Of a DNA stretch of 64,000 nucleotides, positions 36,803 through 48,683 are shown one piece after another. This stretch comes from Platerodrilus igneus (Eukaryota; Arthropoda; Insecta; Coleoptera; Lycidae): assembly GCA_036346225.1 (NCBI GenBank), contig JARFIW010000453.1, positions 62,001-126,000 on the forward strand, in the 5' to 3' direction. How positions within the stretch are numbered: position 1 is the first letter of the stretch; every line of letters starts with the position of its first letter. The position numbers and the translations under genes are program-made. Under the pieces are notes generated by a model. It made no database searches and was not told the origin of the DNA. It saw nothing but the letters and a program-made list of their open reading frames with translations.

Positions 36803-37855
36803 GATATTTAAATTTAGTAATACAATTTTCTCATTATTTTGCCTGGCGCATCAATTAATAAAATCATGATTTTTATATTTACTGCCCTTTTGGACTTTAT
36901 CCCATATTTTAAAAACGGTTAGAGATATTTAAATTTAGTAAAACAATTTTCTTATTATTTTATTTGGCGCATCAATTAGTGTAATCCTTATTTTGATATC
37001 TAGTGCCCTTTTGGATTTTGCTCTATATTTTGAAAACGGTTAGAGATATTTAAATTTAGTAAAACAATTTTCTTATTATTTTGCTTGACGCATCAACTAG
37101 TGAAATTTTTATTTTGATATCTAGTGCCCTTTTGGATTTCGCCCTATATTTTGAAAACGGTTAGAGATATTTAAATTTAGTAAAACAATTTTCTTATTAT
37201 TTTATTTGGCGTATCAATTAGTGTAATCCTTATTTTGATATCTAGTGCCCTTTTGGATTTTGTTCTATATTTTGAAAACGGTTAGAGATATTTAAATTTA
37301 GTAAAACAATTTTCTTATTATTTTGCTTGACGCATCAACTAGTGAAATTTTTATTTTGATATCTAGTGTCCTTTTGGATTTCGCTCTATATTTTGAAAAC
37401 GGTTAGAGATATTTAAATTTAGTAAAACAATTTTCTTATTATTTTGCTTGTCGCATCAATTGGTTTTAAATTTTTATTTTGATATCTAGTGCCCTTTTGG
37501 ATTTCGCTCTATATCTTGAAAACGGTTAGAGATATTTAAATTTAGCATAGACAATTTTCTTATTATTTCACCTGGTGCATCAAGTAGTGAAATCTCCATT
37601 TTGATATCTAGTGCCCTTTTGGAATTCTTCCTATATCTTGAAAACGGGTGTAAATATTTAAATTTAGCAAAGACAATTTTCTTATTACTTTCACATAGTA
37701 ATCCATTAGTGAAATCTCCATTTTGATATCTAGTGCCCCTTTGGACTTCATCCCGTATCTTGAAAACAGGTGGAAATATTTAAATTTGGTAAAAATAATT
37801 ATATTCATATTAAGTATGACGCATTGATTATAGCAATTGACGCATGCATAATGAA
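36803..37855. repeat. 121-bp satellite array, about 9 units
   Basis: gatatttaaatttag-aa-acaatttt recurs at 36803, 36924, 37045, 37166, 37287, 37408, 37531 and, more diverged, near 37652 and 37774. Spacing is 121-123 bp. Units 2-3 and 4-5 repeat as a pair (tatttggcg...gtgtaatcc alternating with gcttgacg...gtgaaattt), a 242-bp higher-order unit. Divergence rises towards the right end. Confidence 0.93.
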
Positions 37856-38150
37856 TGAGCTTTGGCTGATAGACTACCATAATTTTTAAAAATTTATACT
37901 AATATTTTGTTAAGTAGAGAACTAGCTATATAATTATCTATATTTGTATAATCCCAAACTTTTTGAGGGTTTTAGGAAATTTTTGGGGACCGCCCCGTTT
38001 TCTCACTTCCGAGGTGGAGGTGGACCACCCCCAAAATTTCTTGTGAATTTGGAAGGTTGTTGACCCTATAAATTGGTGGACGCTTTATTCAACGCTACAC
38101 CGCTCTGGACCGCTGACGTGACAGCAATATGATCCTTGGAAAGAAGTTAG
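37856..38150. other. Unassigned, possible SINE body
   Basis: The left part is AT-rich and continues the satellite flank. From about 37980 a GC-richer patch (ggggaccgccccg, ggtggaggtggaccaccccc) leads into the tRNA-like sequence. No ORF is seen. Confidence 0.35.
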
Positions 38151-38223
38151 TGCCTCTAGCAGGAGTCGAACCCGCTGTCTCTGAATTACAAAGCCGGTGC
38201 TCTAACCATTCAACCACAAATAC
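38151..38223 (-). tRNA. tRNA-Thr(TGT)-like sequence, probably pseudogene or SINE head
   Basis: Exactly 73 nt on the minus strand. The T arm is intact (GCGGG TTCGACT CCTGC) and anticodon position 34-36 reads TGT; D-loop and A-box (GGTTAGAGC) and B-box (GGTTCGACTCC) are recognisable. The acceptor stem (gtatttg against tagaggc) and the anticodon stem (ccggc against ttcag) pair badly. It therefore looks like a decayed tRNA or the 5' head of a SINE. The following 200 bp on the minus strand (37950-38150) would be the SINE body, with no clear tail. Confidence 0.55.
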
Positions 38224-38880
38224 ATGACGCGTTTAAATACTATTCGAGGAGTTATATGTTGTAGTGGGTAACGCGCTCTTGCGTATGTTTTAACTATAGT
38301 CAATTAAGATCAATATATAATTTGTAATTCTTATTAAATAGGACCGGTAGTGAGCTTAAACACTTTTCGGCCTGTTTAAATTGCTGCGAACACCTTTGCG
38401 AGCATCGAAATTTAGGTCCTATCCCAGTGACCTTGAGTACAAAATAATATTTCTCCAATAGTTGATAAAATGATGGCATTAAATTAATCTAAAACACACT
38501 TGTTATATTCTCCTATACGAAGTAATTGTAAATCAATAATTTTGTTAATATCTGATAAAGATGCATGAATGAATATAACATCACCACAGATACTTTAGTT
38601 ATCACATTACTATTTTAAATGGCATTGTCTCGAACTGAGTAATACACAATTCTTGGAAAACGTATTCAGTTTACATTCATATATAGAAATAACTATTTAC
38701 TCAATAACCATAACAGTTAAAATTTTTTTATAATTACAAATGAATCGGTATATTTATTTATATGAAGTATATTGTAAAATATGCGGTATTCACGTTTCTC
38801 GATATCATCTCTGTTACATGCAACCCAATACTGGAAAGTCAAAAACAGCTAATGTCAACTTTATTTTCTATAACTTGGAA
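38224..38880. other. AT-rich DNA, nothing recognised
   Basis: No ORF or repeat that I can support. It precedes the polymerase pseudogene on the same side. Confidence 0.4.
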
Positions 38881-38884
38881 AGGA

Positions 38885-40209
38885 TGTAAGAAAAGATTCT
38901 AGATAACGGTGATTACCTACATGAACCCAACTTATGTGTATTAGCAAGTGGGTGTTACGTATGTGTAGATGAAAACATTTTATACTTTTGCCAGAATTTT
39001 GGATACAGACAAGCGATTTACAAGGAAAACGTTATAATTAACTTCATGAAGTACATTTTAGCATCAAAACAAAAATTCAAACGAGTTGTGGTAATAGCTC
39101 ATAATGGACAGGCATTTGATCATTAGTTCTGTCTAAATTACATAATAACCGAATCACAGCAAACAAGAGCGTGACTAACCGGTATGTGGGTAATCGACGA
39201 GGTGTTAAAAGGAATCGAAAAAGGTTACAAGATAATAAAGATTTAAGAGGTTTGGTTTTATCAGGTAGATCAATTTGATAGAGCTAAAAAAGTTGGCGGT
39301 CTTTTTCGAGAAATGATGGACAAATTTCTAAATATAAAGCAGCAGGCTTCGGGTTGGTCAGCAAGTTGTTTTCACAGCCAGAGAGGGATAAATATATTAA
39401 CGATTTTTTAAACAACAAAGGTATTCGGATAAAGTATGCTGAAATTCTAAACAACCCTGGTTTGCGATCGATCACTAACTAAACTTATACTGAATTCGTT
39501 TTGGGGAAAACTAGGCCAAAGAGAAAATCAACCTTAAACAAATATTGTCAGCAATCCAAGCGAGTTTTTTGGAATGCTATCAAATCTAAGCATTACTATA
39601 AATTACGTATTGCCGATTAACGAAAATACTGTTACTCTAATTGGCAATATAGAGAAGAAACCTGTGATGTACAGACTACCGTAAATGTTGTAATAGCAGC
39701 TTTTGTAACCGCTCAAGCTAGACTTAAACTGTACAGCTATCTTGATTAACTTGCCGACAGGGTTCTTTACTACGACACAGACTCTATAATTCACGTTTCT
39801 AGACCAGGAGAATTTCTACTGGAAAATTAATAGGCGATATGACAGATGAATTGGAGACGTATGGGCCTGGTAGTTATATCGACGAATTTGTGACTGGAGG
39901 TCAAAAAATTACGCATATAAAGTTTACCCTATAGACACACAAAAAGAAGTCCTTGTTAGCAAAGTAAAAGGTATATGGCATACCTACGCAACCGCACAAC
40001 TTGTAAACTTTGAGAGCATCAAGAAGATGGTTTTAATCCCATCGCGGCCTTTATTTATAGTTTTAAAAAGTATCAGAAGAACAGAGGAGTACGAAGTAGT
40101 ACCAAAAACTGAGAGCAAAATGTACAAACCAAATTCTACAGAACGTAAATTTTTTGATAACCACACTTCACTGCCATTTGGATATAAAAAACTTAAAAAC
40201 TCATCATAA
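38885..40209 (+). pseudogene. DNA polymerase B of Polinton/Maverick type, decayed
   Basis: Protein-primed family B polymerases replicate Polintons and related viruses. From about 38899 the frame gives YLHEPNLCVLASGCYVC and, near 39080, KRVVVIAHNGQAFDH, the exonuclease region. After a break come QFDRAKKVGGLFREMMDKF and NIKQQASGWSA (39260-39370), NPGLRS (about 39455) and SFWGKLGQRENQ in a shifted frame (39490-39530). Palm motif C then reads LYYDTDSIIH near 39770, with both aspartates present. The tail includes EFVTGG-KNYAYKVYPIDT. At least six stops or shifts and missing segments make it dead. About 440 residues of a protein normally near or above 1000 remain. Confidence 0.85.
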
Positions 40210-40635
40210 TTTGTGAATATTTGTGGAAATTTGCATTTTTATAAACATTTTATGTAATTACGTATAATTGTAATTAGAAATTAATATTAATAGATGTAAT
40301 CGTATACAAGTACTATTTTTGGTTCAAATGTATTTAAATCTTCTAGTTTAATAATTTCTACTTATAGAAAATGCGTTCACATGTAGTTACTTTATGCCCC
40401 ACGTTCTCCACATGATAGTTTACTGACTGTATATTTTCTAAAGATTGTATTAATAAATGTACGTACAGTTATCTGTATCGTATAACTACTGGAATAACAT
40501 TATTTCCTGCAAAGTGTACTTTTATTTTTAAAATGTTGTACAATAATGACTATACATATGTAATATCTGTTAGATAAATAATAAAATATACGAGTACCGA
40601 TCTGCAAGTGTATGTGTTAAAAAAAGGTTTACCGC
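40210..40635. other. AT-rich spacer
   Basis: No coding sequence or repeat found. Confidence 0.4.
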
Positions 40636-41340
40636 TCAGTTATCATTGAAACTGCAAGCCGGTGTTGGTAAACCGGTATCGATAGAACCGCTTTTGGTAA
40701 CACCGGATTTTGGTAAAATCGGTTTTCACTAAAACCTCTTTTGGTAAAATCGGCATTGGTAAATCGATTTTGACAAAGCGGTTTTATTAACCTAAAGCCG
40801 GTTCTGGTAAAACCTGCTTCGGTAAAAACCGTTTAAAATTGTTTTTAGTGAAATCGGTTTTGTAAAACCGGTTTTATTAATATCAGTCCTGATAAACCGA
40901 TTTTGGTAGGTATACAAACCACTTTTTGGTAAAATTGGTTATGTTATAATCGATTTTGAAACATAATTTTATTTTGACAGATACGGTTTTGTTGTCTCAG
41001 ATTTCCATAAATTGGAATTTTAAAAATTTTGTTGGTTCATCATTTACGTTTGGAACATTTTTACCCAACTTGAAACATAATGAGAAAAGAACAGTATCTC
41101 TATTGCAAGTATGTGCAAAAATAGGTCAACAAAGCGGTTACGTGCTGGACGATGCGTTTCCAGATAGACGAGTTTTGGCGAGACCGTGGAATACCGTCGG
41201 TTTGGCAAAAAAATTTCTTTTGTTGGACCGGTTTTAGGTAAAACCGGTTTTAGTAGAACCGGCTACGCTAAAAACCGGTTTTGGAAAAATAGTTTTTTTT
41301 TGTATGGTAATGCAGCGGTTTTAATCAAATCTGAAAACTG
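40636..41340. repeat. Degenerate minisatellite of aaaccggttttggta units
   Basis: Variants of ccggttttggtaaaa, unit about 17-20 bp, fill 40650-40960 and 41215-41345. The core aaaccggttt is self-complementary. An unrelated 250-bp stretch (40960-41210) with a short open frame interrupts the array. Confidence 0.8.
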
Positions 41341-41344
41341 GTTT

Positions 41345-41770
41345 GATTTCGCCCCTCATTAATATGCACATTCGTTATAATTATTTAATTCTCAAGGATC
41401 CTCAATATTATTGAAAGTTTCTATTTGTACTTCATTAAAATAATATTTATTCGTCACATAGAACTCCATCTGTGTTCTTGGTTTTAAAATAACATTTCAG
41501 TTACTTTGTTATCCGCGTTGATGCGAGTCTTTAGTTCATTGCGTCTGCCCGCGTAGTAAAACGAGGAATGCTGTTTCCACTTTTAACAGCACGATGTAAT
41601 TAAGACAGACAAGTTTTTGAGGCGTAGTCGAGAGGTTGCTTCAAGATGTTGTCCGGCAAGCAGATGGCCTGCTCCCGGAGGTACAAAGCCATAAAATAGG
41701 AAATTATTCCACAGATGTAGCAATCAAAACAATTAGAATAAATTTTAAGCGATATAAAACCGTATAGCAA
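41345..41770. other. Unassigned spacer
   Basis: AT-rich; nothing recognised before the LINE begins. Confidence 0.35.
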
Positions 41771-41774
41771 AAAT

Positions 41775-43420
41775 ATAAGGGACGCGGGAGGAAACGTCAT
41801 TATAGAAAATGTAGAGAAAGTGGGTAGACGGCACGAACATATAGGGAATTCATATGCAGGAGAGGAACTAACTGCATTAGAGCAGGAATCAGACATTGAA
41901 AATGATGACTTGGGATATCCTATACTTAGAGATGAGTTTGAATTAGCATTAAAAGGTCTGAAAATGGTAAGGCGCCGGCTACAGATAAGGTGCAAGCAGA
42001 AACTCTAAAAGCCGCTGGACAAGCAGTAACAGAACGTCTCTTCCAACTTGTAAGCTATATGTATGAGATAGGCGATATACCCAAAGATTTCAAACGTAAC
42101 ATCGTAGTAACTATACCAAAAAAGTAAGGCGCAGATAGATGTGAAAATTTTCAAACAATAAGTTTGACAGTACACGTATCAAAGCATTAACTAGAATTGT
42201 ACAAATACGAATGGAAAAACGAGCTAAAGAAATACTAGGAGAAGACCAATTTGGGTGTAGGCGAAGCAGGGGATCACGGGCTGCTATTTTTGCTCTGAGA
42301 GTGATAATGCAGAAAACAATAGAAAAGGGGAAAGCGTGTATATAGGGTTTGTAGATCTGGAAAAAGCATTTGACAATGTAAAATGGAAAAAAAGTGTTCG
42401 AAATACTCAAAAAGATTGGAATGAGTTATAGAGATAGACGAATAGTACATAGCTTGTACAAAGAGCAAACAGCAATAATAGAATGAGAGCAGGAACGTAG
42501 AAAGTAAACATTAGGAAAGGGGGGAGACAGGGATGTGCCCTATCCCCGTTAATTTTTAACTTGAACATTGAAGAGGCAATGAATATTGTCAAATGCAGGA
42601 AGACATTTGGAATTACTATGCAGGGACAAAAAATTGATATGATTAGTTTTGCTGATGATATAGCGGTGTAAACAGTCTAGCAAGTAAGAGTTAGAAGCTG
42701 TTCTTAATGAAATGGAAATGGTTCCAATAGAGAGATACGGTGTGAAAATTAACAAAACTAAAACTAAAGTACTAGTATGCGAAGGAGGGAAAATAAATCA
42801 AAAACAAGAATACAAATATGTAACACGAACTTACAAGAGGTTAAAGATTGCTGCTACCTAGGAAGCCCAATAACGCAAGATGGGATAAGTACAAAAGATA
42901 TAAAACAAAGATTAGCACAAAGTCGTGCTACATTTAACAAGAAAAGGCAACTACTGTGTTCAAAGACAATAAACTTAGAAACAAGGAAAAGATTGCTTAA
43001 AACAGATATGTGGAGCACAGCACTGTACGGCTGTGAAGCCTGGATAGTAGGAGAAGCGGACAATAAAAAGGTAGAAGCTTTTGAAATGTGATGCTACACA
43101 CCTATGATAAAGATATCATGGACAGACAAAGTTAAGGACGAAGAGGTACTAAAAGTGGTAGGGGAAGAAAGAAATATGTGGAAAATGGTAAAAATAGGAG
43201 GGATAGGATGATAGGCTCACATACTATGGCATGAGGGAATAGTGCGAAATATATTAGAAGCAGAGATAGAAAAGAGAGAAGTAGAGGTAAACCTAGGTTA
43301 GACTACTGCACACAGATAGTGACAAATGTAGGCTGTAAGAATTTCAGGGAAATGTGTAGGCTAGCTCAGAATAGAAATCAATGGAGGTATACATCCAACC
43401 AGCCCCATGATAGATAAATT
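41775..43420 (+). pseudogene. LINE reverse transcriptase, 3' part, decayed
   Basis: This is the 3' half of an endonuclease/RT type LINE. Frames change often but the order is right: RHEHIGNSYAGEE and DDLGYPILRDEFELALK (41830-41960), AAGQAVTERLFQLV and PKDFKRNIVVTIPKK (42010-42125), QGCALSPLIFN (about 42530), the catalytic SFADDIAV (about 42650), and the C-terminal RLLKTDMWSTALYGCEAWI (42985-43050) with FEMW-like end. YADD is FADD here, a form known in this group. The endonuclease half is absent, as usual for 5'-truncated LINEs. The 3' UTR ends near aaattaatgacg at 43425. Confidence 0.85.
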
Positions 43421-43931
43421 AATGACGAAAAAAGTAACTGTACTTAAACATGATGATTATTATAAGCAAATCACACACAGTCCATGTGCTATTTTTAATT
43501 AGTGATGAGTATTCTTTATTAATCGCTTGTTGCCAATCTTTCCAATCAGTTAATTGTTTTGCTTCACTGATCGTCTTTGGATCATTGTCAACATACTGAT
43601 GTGCCGATAAAGCAAAATGTGCATCTTCCTGCCAAACACCAAATCTTTCAGCTGGTCGTCATACTCTAATACTGCGTCGTAAGCTTGGTATCTCGTCATC
43701 ATCAATACTATTCAAACTTGTATCGTGACTATTTTCTTCAAGATCACCGATGTCCATATTTACGTTATGGAATGTTTTACCGTCATTAACAATGTCACCA
43801 TCCTTTGGATTGTCAACCGCCTCTGTATCTTACCAATCATACAATTCTAAATTGTTATTTTGGTTCATAACAGATTGTTTGTTGAATATCACATTTCGTC
43901 CAATTATCAATTTGTTTGTTTCAGTATTCCA

Positions 43932-45273
43932 TTATCGATATGAACAATTTGATGCATAACCCAATATAATATATTTAGCTGATTTTGCATCAAGCTTTGA
44001 TGGTTTGGAATCCGGAACAAAATTGTAACAAACTGAACCGAAAATACGAAGATTTGACAAATTTGGTTTGACGTTATACCCACAGTTCAACTGGTGTCTT
44101 GTTTTGAAATTGTTTACCAAAGGCACTGGTTGGACATCGATTCTTCAGATAATTCGCTGCCAAAACCGCCTCTGATCAAAATTCCTTTTTAAACCACTAG
44201 CATTCAGCATTGATCGAACTTTTCAACCAAAGTTCGATCTAAATGTTCCGATACCGAATTCATTTCAGGATTATCTGGTTCTGTATAGTTCAGTTGAATA
44301 CCCTTCTTCCGACAATAGTTTTTAAGCTCATATGAAATATATTCGCTACCATTGCCCGCCTTTAACAATGCAACTTTAACGCCATGCAAAATTCTGATGA
44401 CGCAATAAAATCTTTGAATTTTTCAAAGACTTCACTCTTTTGTCTAATTGTGAAAACAGCAGAAAGTCTTGAGAAATCATCAGTAAAAGTAACAAAATAT
44501 TTTGAACCATCATATGCTTGAATTGACATCAGCCCACAAACGTCACTGTGAATCAACTGTAATAATTCATTAGAACGACATTGTTTTCTCTCTGGAAATA
44601 GCAATCTAGCTTGTTTGCCCATTATGCACGATTCACAAAATTTATGGTCAATGTTTATTTTTACTTTATTCAAGCCATCAACCATATTTCGATCAACCAT
44701 TCTTTTCATGTAATTGTAGTTCATATGACCTAGTCGATAATGCCAAAATATTTGTGACAAATAATTCAAAATCTTTTGATCTGGTAAACCAGCAAATGCA
44801 TTACGAACAACATGAAAATCTACTTCATATAACCTTCCAGAAGAATGCGAAACAAATACTGTTTTATCCTTGTATTGTGCATAAGCAAAATCGCCTTCAA
44901 AGATAACACGAAATCCTTGCTTTGTTAAACTTTTCACCGATAACAAATTGCATTTCAAATCCTTCACCAATAGTACATCCTTGATAACTTTTGTATTGCA
45001 GTCACCGTTGTAAAAAGTTTTTATTTGAATGTCGCCCTTCTGCTTTGCACACAAATTTGCATTCCGTTTTGCAACAGAAATTTGTACACCATCAATGCCT
45101 TGCAATTCCTCAAATACTGATTCGTCATTTGCCATATTCTCATAAGCACCAGAGTCGATAATAAAACGAATTTTTGACGAGTCATTTTGTAGCATTGCTT
45201 TTGCACTATATACAGTTTTCATGTCTATGCACGAATCTTTGTACACAGGTTCAGTGACTGCACTAAGAATCAC
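43932..45273 (-). pseudogene. Copia protease and integrase
   Basis: The protease box FIIDSGAYENM lies near 45160. The pre-integrase zinc region has HYRLGHMNYNYMKRM and CESCIMGKQ. The integrase core starts with HSDVCGLMSIQAYDGSKYFV (first D) and YFVTFTDDFSR. The second box, normally DNG-EY, reads AGNGSEY in the next frame (44389-44204), so the D may be lost. NPEMNSVSEHLDRTLVEK carries the E. The fragment 44126-43932 is the integrase C-terminal part (RIFGSVCY, YIILGY). Two indels split it. Confidence 0.87.
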
Positions 45274-45305
45274 TGGCGTTGAATCAGGTTCGATCGCATT
45301 TGCAC

Positions 45306-46048
45306 TTACTTTTTAGTACTTTTATTCAAAAATTTCTTCTTTTTTTTCTGTTTCTGGCATTTAGGGCAACCAGATTTCAAATGGCATATCTGACCACAGC
45401 CAAAACATTTAACATTGGTATGCATGGCTGCATTTGTCACTTTTTTACAACCTCCCGGGTTTCTTATGTTGTATTCATCCAGTAAACGACTTTTCACAAA
45501 ATCCATTTTTATTTTGTCTGGATCCATTGTTTCAATTGTGTGACCAATGCATCTTAAGCAGTTGGTAAAGTAACGAGTAAATGACATATAATATCTAATT
45601 TTTTCAATTTGGCATCAGAAGATTTGAGATCACGAATTTTACGATCAAAATTCAAAATGTGTTCAGTCATATCTTGACACTCATTGTACTTCATTGTGAG
45701 CAATTGACGCCGTAATAAAAGTTGATTTGCAATACTTTTACGTTCAAATATGTTTGCCAGACCATCCATCATTTACTTTGCTAATGATTTTCCTTTAATG
45801 TTTTTCAGCTGGCAATCATGAACACTTTGTACGATAATATTTTTGTATTTCTTCTCATTATTTACAAAAATCATTCGATCCTCTTCTGCCGTGACGCCTT
45901 TCAATAACTCATCCAACGTTTTTTCGATATATTTAGACAACCCTTTCTCATCAAGCGCATTTTCAACCCGAAAACGCCAATTGTTGAAATTTGTTCCATC
46001 GAATAACGGAATGCCAGTTTTTGTTAGTACGTCAACCATTGTCAACAA
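45306..46048 (-). pseudogene. Copia gag, three frames
   Basis: The Met at 46048 starts TMVDVLTKTGIPLFDGTNFNNW, the N-terminal gag pattern of Copia. It ends at 45773 and continues in other frames (45772-45554 with LLLRRQLLTMKYNECQDM; 45587-45306). The last contains the nucleic-acid binding knuckle CFGCGQICHLKSGC, a complete CCHC. Two frame breaks inactivate it. Confidence 0.85.
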
Positions 46049-46091
46049 TTTATTTTTACTAAATTTGTAATTTAATTCTCAATAACTCTGC

Positions 46092-46105
46092 CTGGGCCCA
46101 TAACC
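46092..46105 (-). promoter_or_regulatory. Copia primer binding site, half-tRNA-iMet type
   Basis: The minus strand reads GGTTATGGGCCCAG. It complements the anticodon arm CTGGGCCCATAACC of initiator tRNA-Met, the unusual internal primer used by Copia. The neighbouring ...TTCCA is the likely LTR end. Confidence 0.85.
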
Positions 46106-46342
46106 TAATGGAATAATCACTTGAAGCAAGAGTTCCGCAGCTGAGAATTAAATTAAGCAAATAAAAAGTAAAGCACAAATATGTTTTTGTAATGAAAAAC
46201 TTTTATTATATTATTGTGATAGGATTGTCAAAACAAGTGGTGTGATCAGTTTAAAGTAATGAAATTAAAATATGCACAGTTTACTATTGCACAATTCCAA
46301 TATTAATAACAGATAAAACTGTATCAAATTAAAATAATGCAA

Positions 46343-46512
46343 TGGCGCAAACACAGAGATAGGAAAAAGGAGGTAGATGTAGACCTAGATCAGATAGTGA
46401 TAGATGCAGACCGTGCAAATTTCAGGGAAATGTGTAGATTAGTTCAGAATAGGAAACAATGATGGTACGCGTCTAACAAGTCCCAGAACTGAAGACCTAA
46501 TGATGATGATGT
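46343..46512 (+). repeat. LINE 3' end, second copy
   Basis: caaatttcagggaaatgtgtagattagttcagaataggaaacaatg matches 43330-43395 of the LINE above. It ends with a short (atg)n-like tail, aatgatgatgatg. Only the extreme 3' end was retained. Confidence 0.8.
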
Positions 46513-48119
46513 CAATGAAAACTCGATGGCGATGTCTTTTCTTTGTCTATGTGAATCAACCCACTCTCCGCATTTGCAGTTAGCCCGGTTGTTAAGGTGG
46601 TTAACCTGTACCAAATTAACCGTTGGTAACTGGAATGAGTGGTACATCTGTCTCTTCCACTCACATAAAGTAGATACAGAAAAGATTACATGGAGAACTT
46701 CGCTTATCCCATTTCTTTTCTAACACATTGATTTTCCCGTCTGCCGCTCAGAAGGGGATAACGCTATATAAAGTAAACGTGGATAGAAAAAAAGATAAAT
46801 AAAGCTGTTGCTCTGTATTTACCCTGCTTACACACTTTCGTGACGTTCTGTACGGTGTATGAGCAACATATTTTGGACAGTTAAATATTATTTTATTATT
46901 TACACTTTATATCTATTTATAGACGCGATTAGCATATCAACTGCTGCCCATTCTGTCCGCAGCTTTTCTGGGGATTTCTTGTACCTCCGCCAATAATGCG
47001 TCACCCCCAGGATTACGTTCGTTATAATATGTTATAGAATGTAAACAGTCTTTAACGAATATCTTAACACCTAAGGGTGATACGAAAATTCTGGGTACCT
47101 GTTCGATTTTAGCGACCCAAAAAACAAAAAAAAAACACCCATCAGACATCGGGAAACAAAAACTGTGTTGTAATTATCTGTTATAAAAGTCATTTTTAGT
47201 CGTTATTGTTTCTGCAATTTTGAGTGGATGCTATGTTTCACATTTTTAAAACAGCGTTAAAAGTAATTCGTGTGTTTCAAAGTAATTGCAAAGAAACACT
47301 TCCGCGTCACATAATGTTTAATGTCAGCAATTCTCGTATGAAGTTTACCTAAAATAGCACGTACTTATATTGTAATCTGTTTATAAAAAGTTGAAAGTAG
47401 TTCTTATCTAGAGCCTGATATGAGCAAGCAGTGGCAAGATATGCACAGACTATTGCTTTTTACTGAACTGTGAAATTGAAGTGTACGATATTCAATAAAA
47501 GTATGTAAAAATTTTGTGCAAAGTGTTTGTTATAATTTATTAATTGTACATGGTAAATATGGCATAAAATATCAAATTTAAACACAAACTCTCATATGTG
47601 CTTAGCTTTCTATTGTACTAATGTATTGTTGCTATATATGCGATTGAAAGTATTAATATAGAATTATAATATCTTTAAATAGGCGTACCTCAAATAAAAT
47701 CTGACCTTAAAAAAATAAACACTTTACGTACTTGGATTTTTTAATCACGATTTACGTAAATTTAAACTTTAGTAAGCAAAAACTTTTTAAAAATTAATAC
47801 TTCCGTTTATGAACATTTTATATTCACACAACGCGAACGTTTTTCTTTGTTCATATTTACATAAAAAACCAGTTCAAATATTTTCGTTCCAAAGAGGAAA
47901 ATCTCAAGGTAACGCAATACAAATTATAATATTTTGTATATCCATAATTCTGTAACTGATAACATTTTAAGTCGCCATTTCTGTGTATGTTGTTCTACTT
48001 TTCCATGACGTTTTTATAATCTACGCTAATCCAAATATATTTTCACAAAGGTATAAAGCAAAGTCCGTTTATCGCTTATGTATATTGTTCCAAATGTACG
48101 AAAAGGAACCTTTGAATGT
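46513..48119. other. No recognised gene
   Basis: A 70-codon open frame at 46937-47149 (-) has a protein-like composition (KIEQVPRIFVSPLGVKIFVK) but no family I know; it may be chance. The rest is AT-rich and featureless. Confidence 0.4.
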
Positions 48120-48410
48120 ATTTTTCACTAATATCACAAATACGGACAAGCAAAAATTTATTTGACATAATGCAACGGCCTACATCGCAGAATACGAAAG
48201 TTACACTTTGTCGATTATGAAAATGGAGCTTTGTACTGATTGGTTAGAGGTGTTTGATGATGACCATAACCCACGACCCGGATATTCCTGATTCGCTGGG
48301 GATGTTGTATTAAGAATTCATATACATCTAGAGAATAATGAGTAGTATTCATTGACCCATTCTTAAATGCATAAGAAGTGCATTTTGGATAGTCGTGGGA
48401 AAAGTAGTAT
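48120..48410 (+). repeat. Dispersed repeat, copy 2
   Basis: It matches 9350-9640 in the same orientation (see that entry). Shared order: gacaagcaaaaattta, ataacccacgac, agaataatgagta, attgacccatt. Confidence 0.7.
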
Positions 48411-48683
48411 ATTATTCAACGAGTGAATTATGCTAGCCATTACTCGTTTGAAAGGTTTGCACGATTGTGGTGTTGCTAAGGTTATGAATATGGATATACA
48501 AGATCAGGGTTGCTGAGACTTAAATGTAGTGGAAATTAGAGTAATTAAAGATGCATTTGAATGGCAGAATAAAGCATTAATATTGTTTAATAAGGTAGTA
48601 ATATATCTCTTAAATATACAAATACTACAAGTGACGACGAGGATTTTGGGTTCAGGTAAAATAATTTGAGAAATTATTGCAAC

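Larger units (their letters stand above)
43475..46340 (-). mobile_element. Copia LTR retrotransposon, cut before the RT
   Basis: On the minus strand: a probable 5' LTR (46109 to about 46340), a Copia primer site, gag, protease, integrase, and then the linker reaching only the first residues before RT (AINKEYSSLIKNSTWTVCDL near 43500). RT, RNase H and the 3' LTR are absent; a LINE end lies directly beyond. Frames are split by several indels. Confidence 0.88.

Noticed and set aside
36803..37855. CRISPR-like regular repeats
   Set aside because: Units are contiguous 121-bp satellite copies without spacers, in an animal genome.
46937..47149. 70-codon minus-strand frame with protein-like composition
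   Set aside because: No family recognised, no splice or start context; kept only as a note in the spacer entry.
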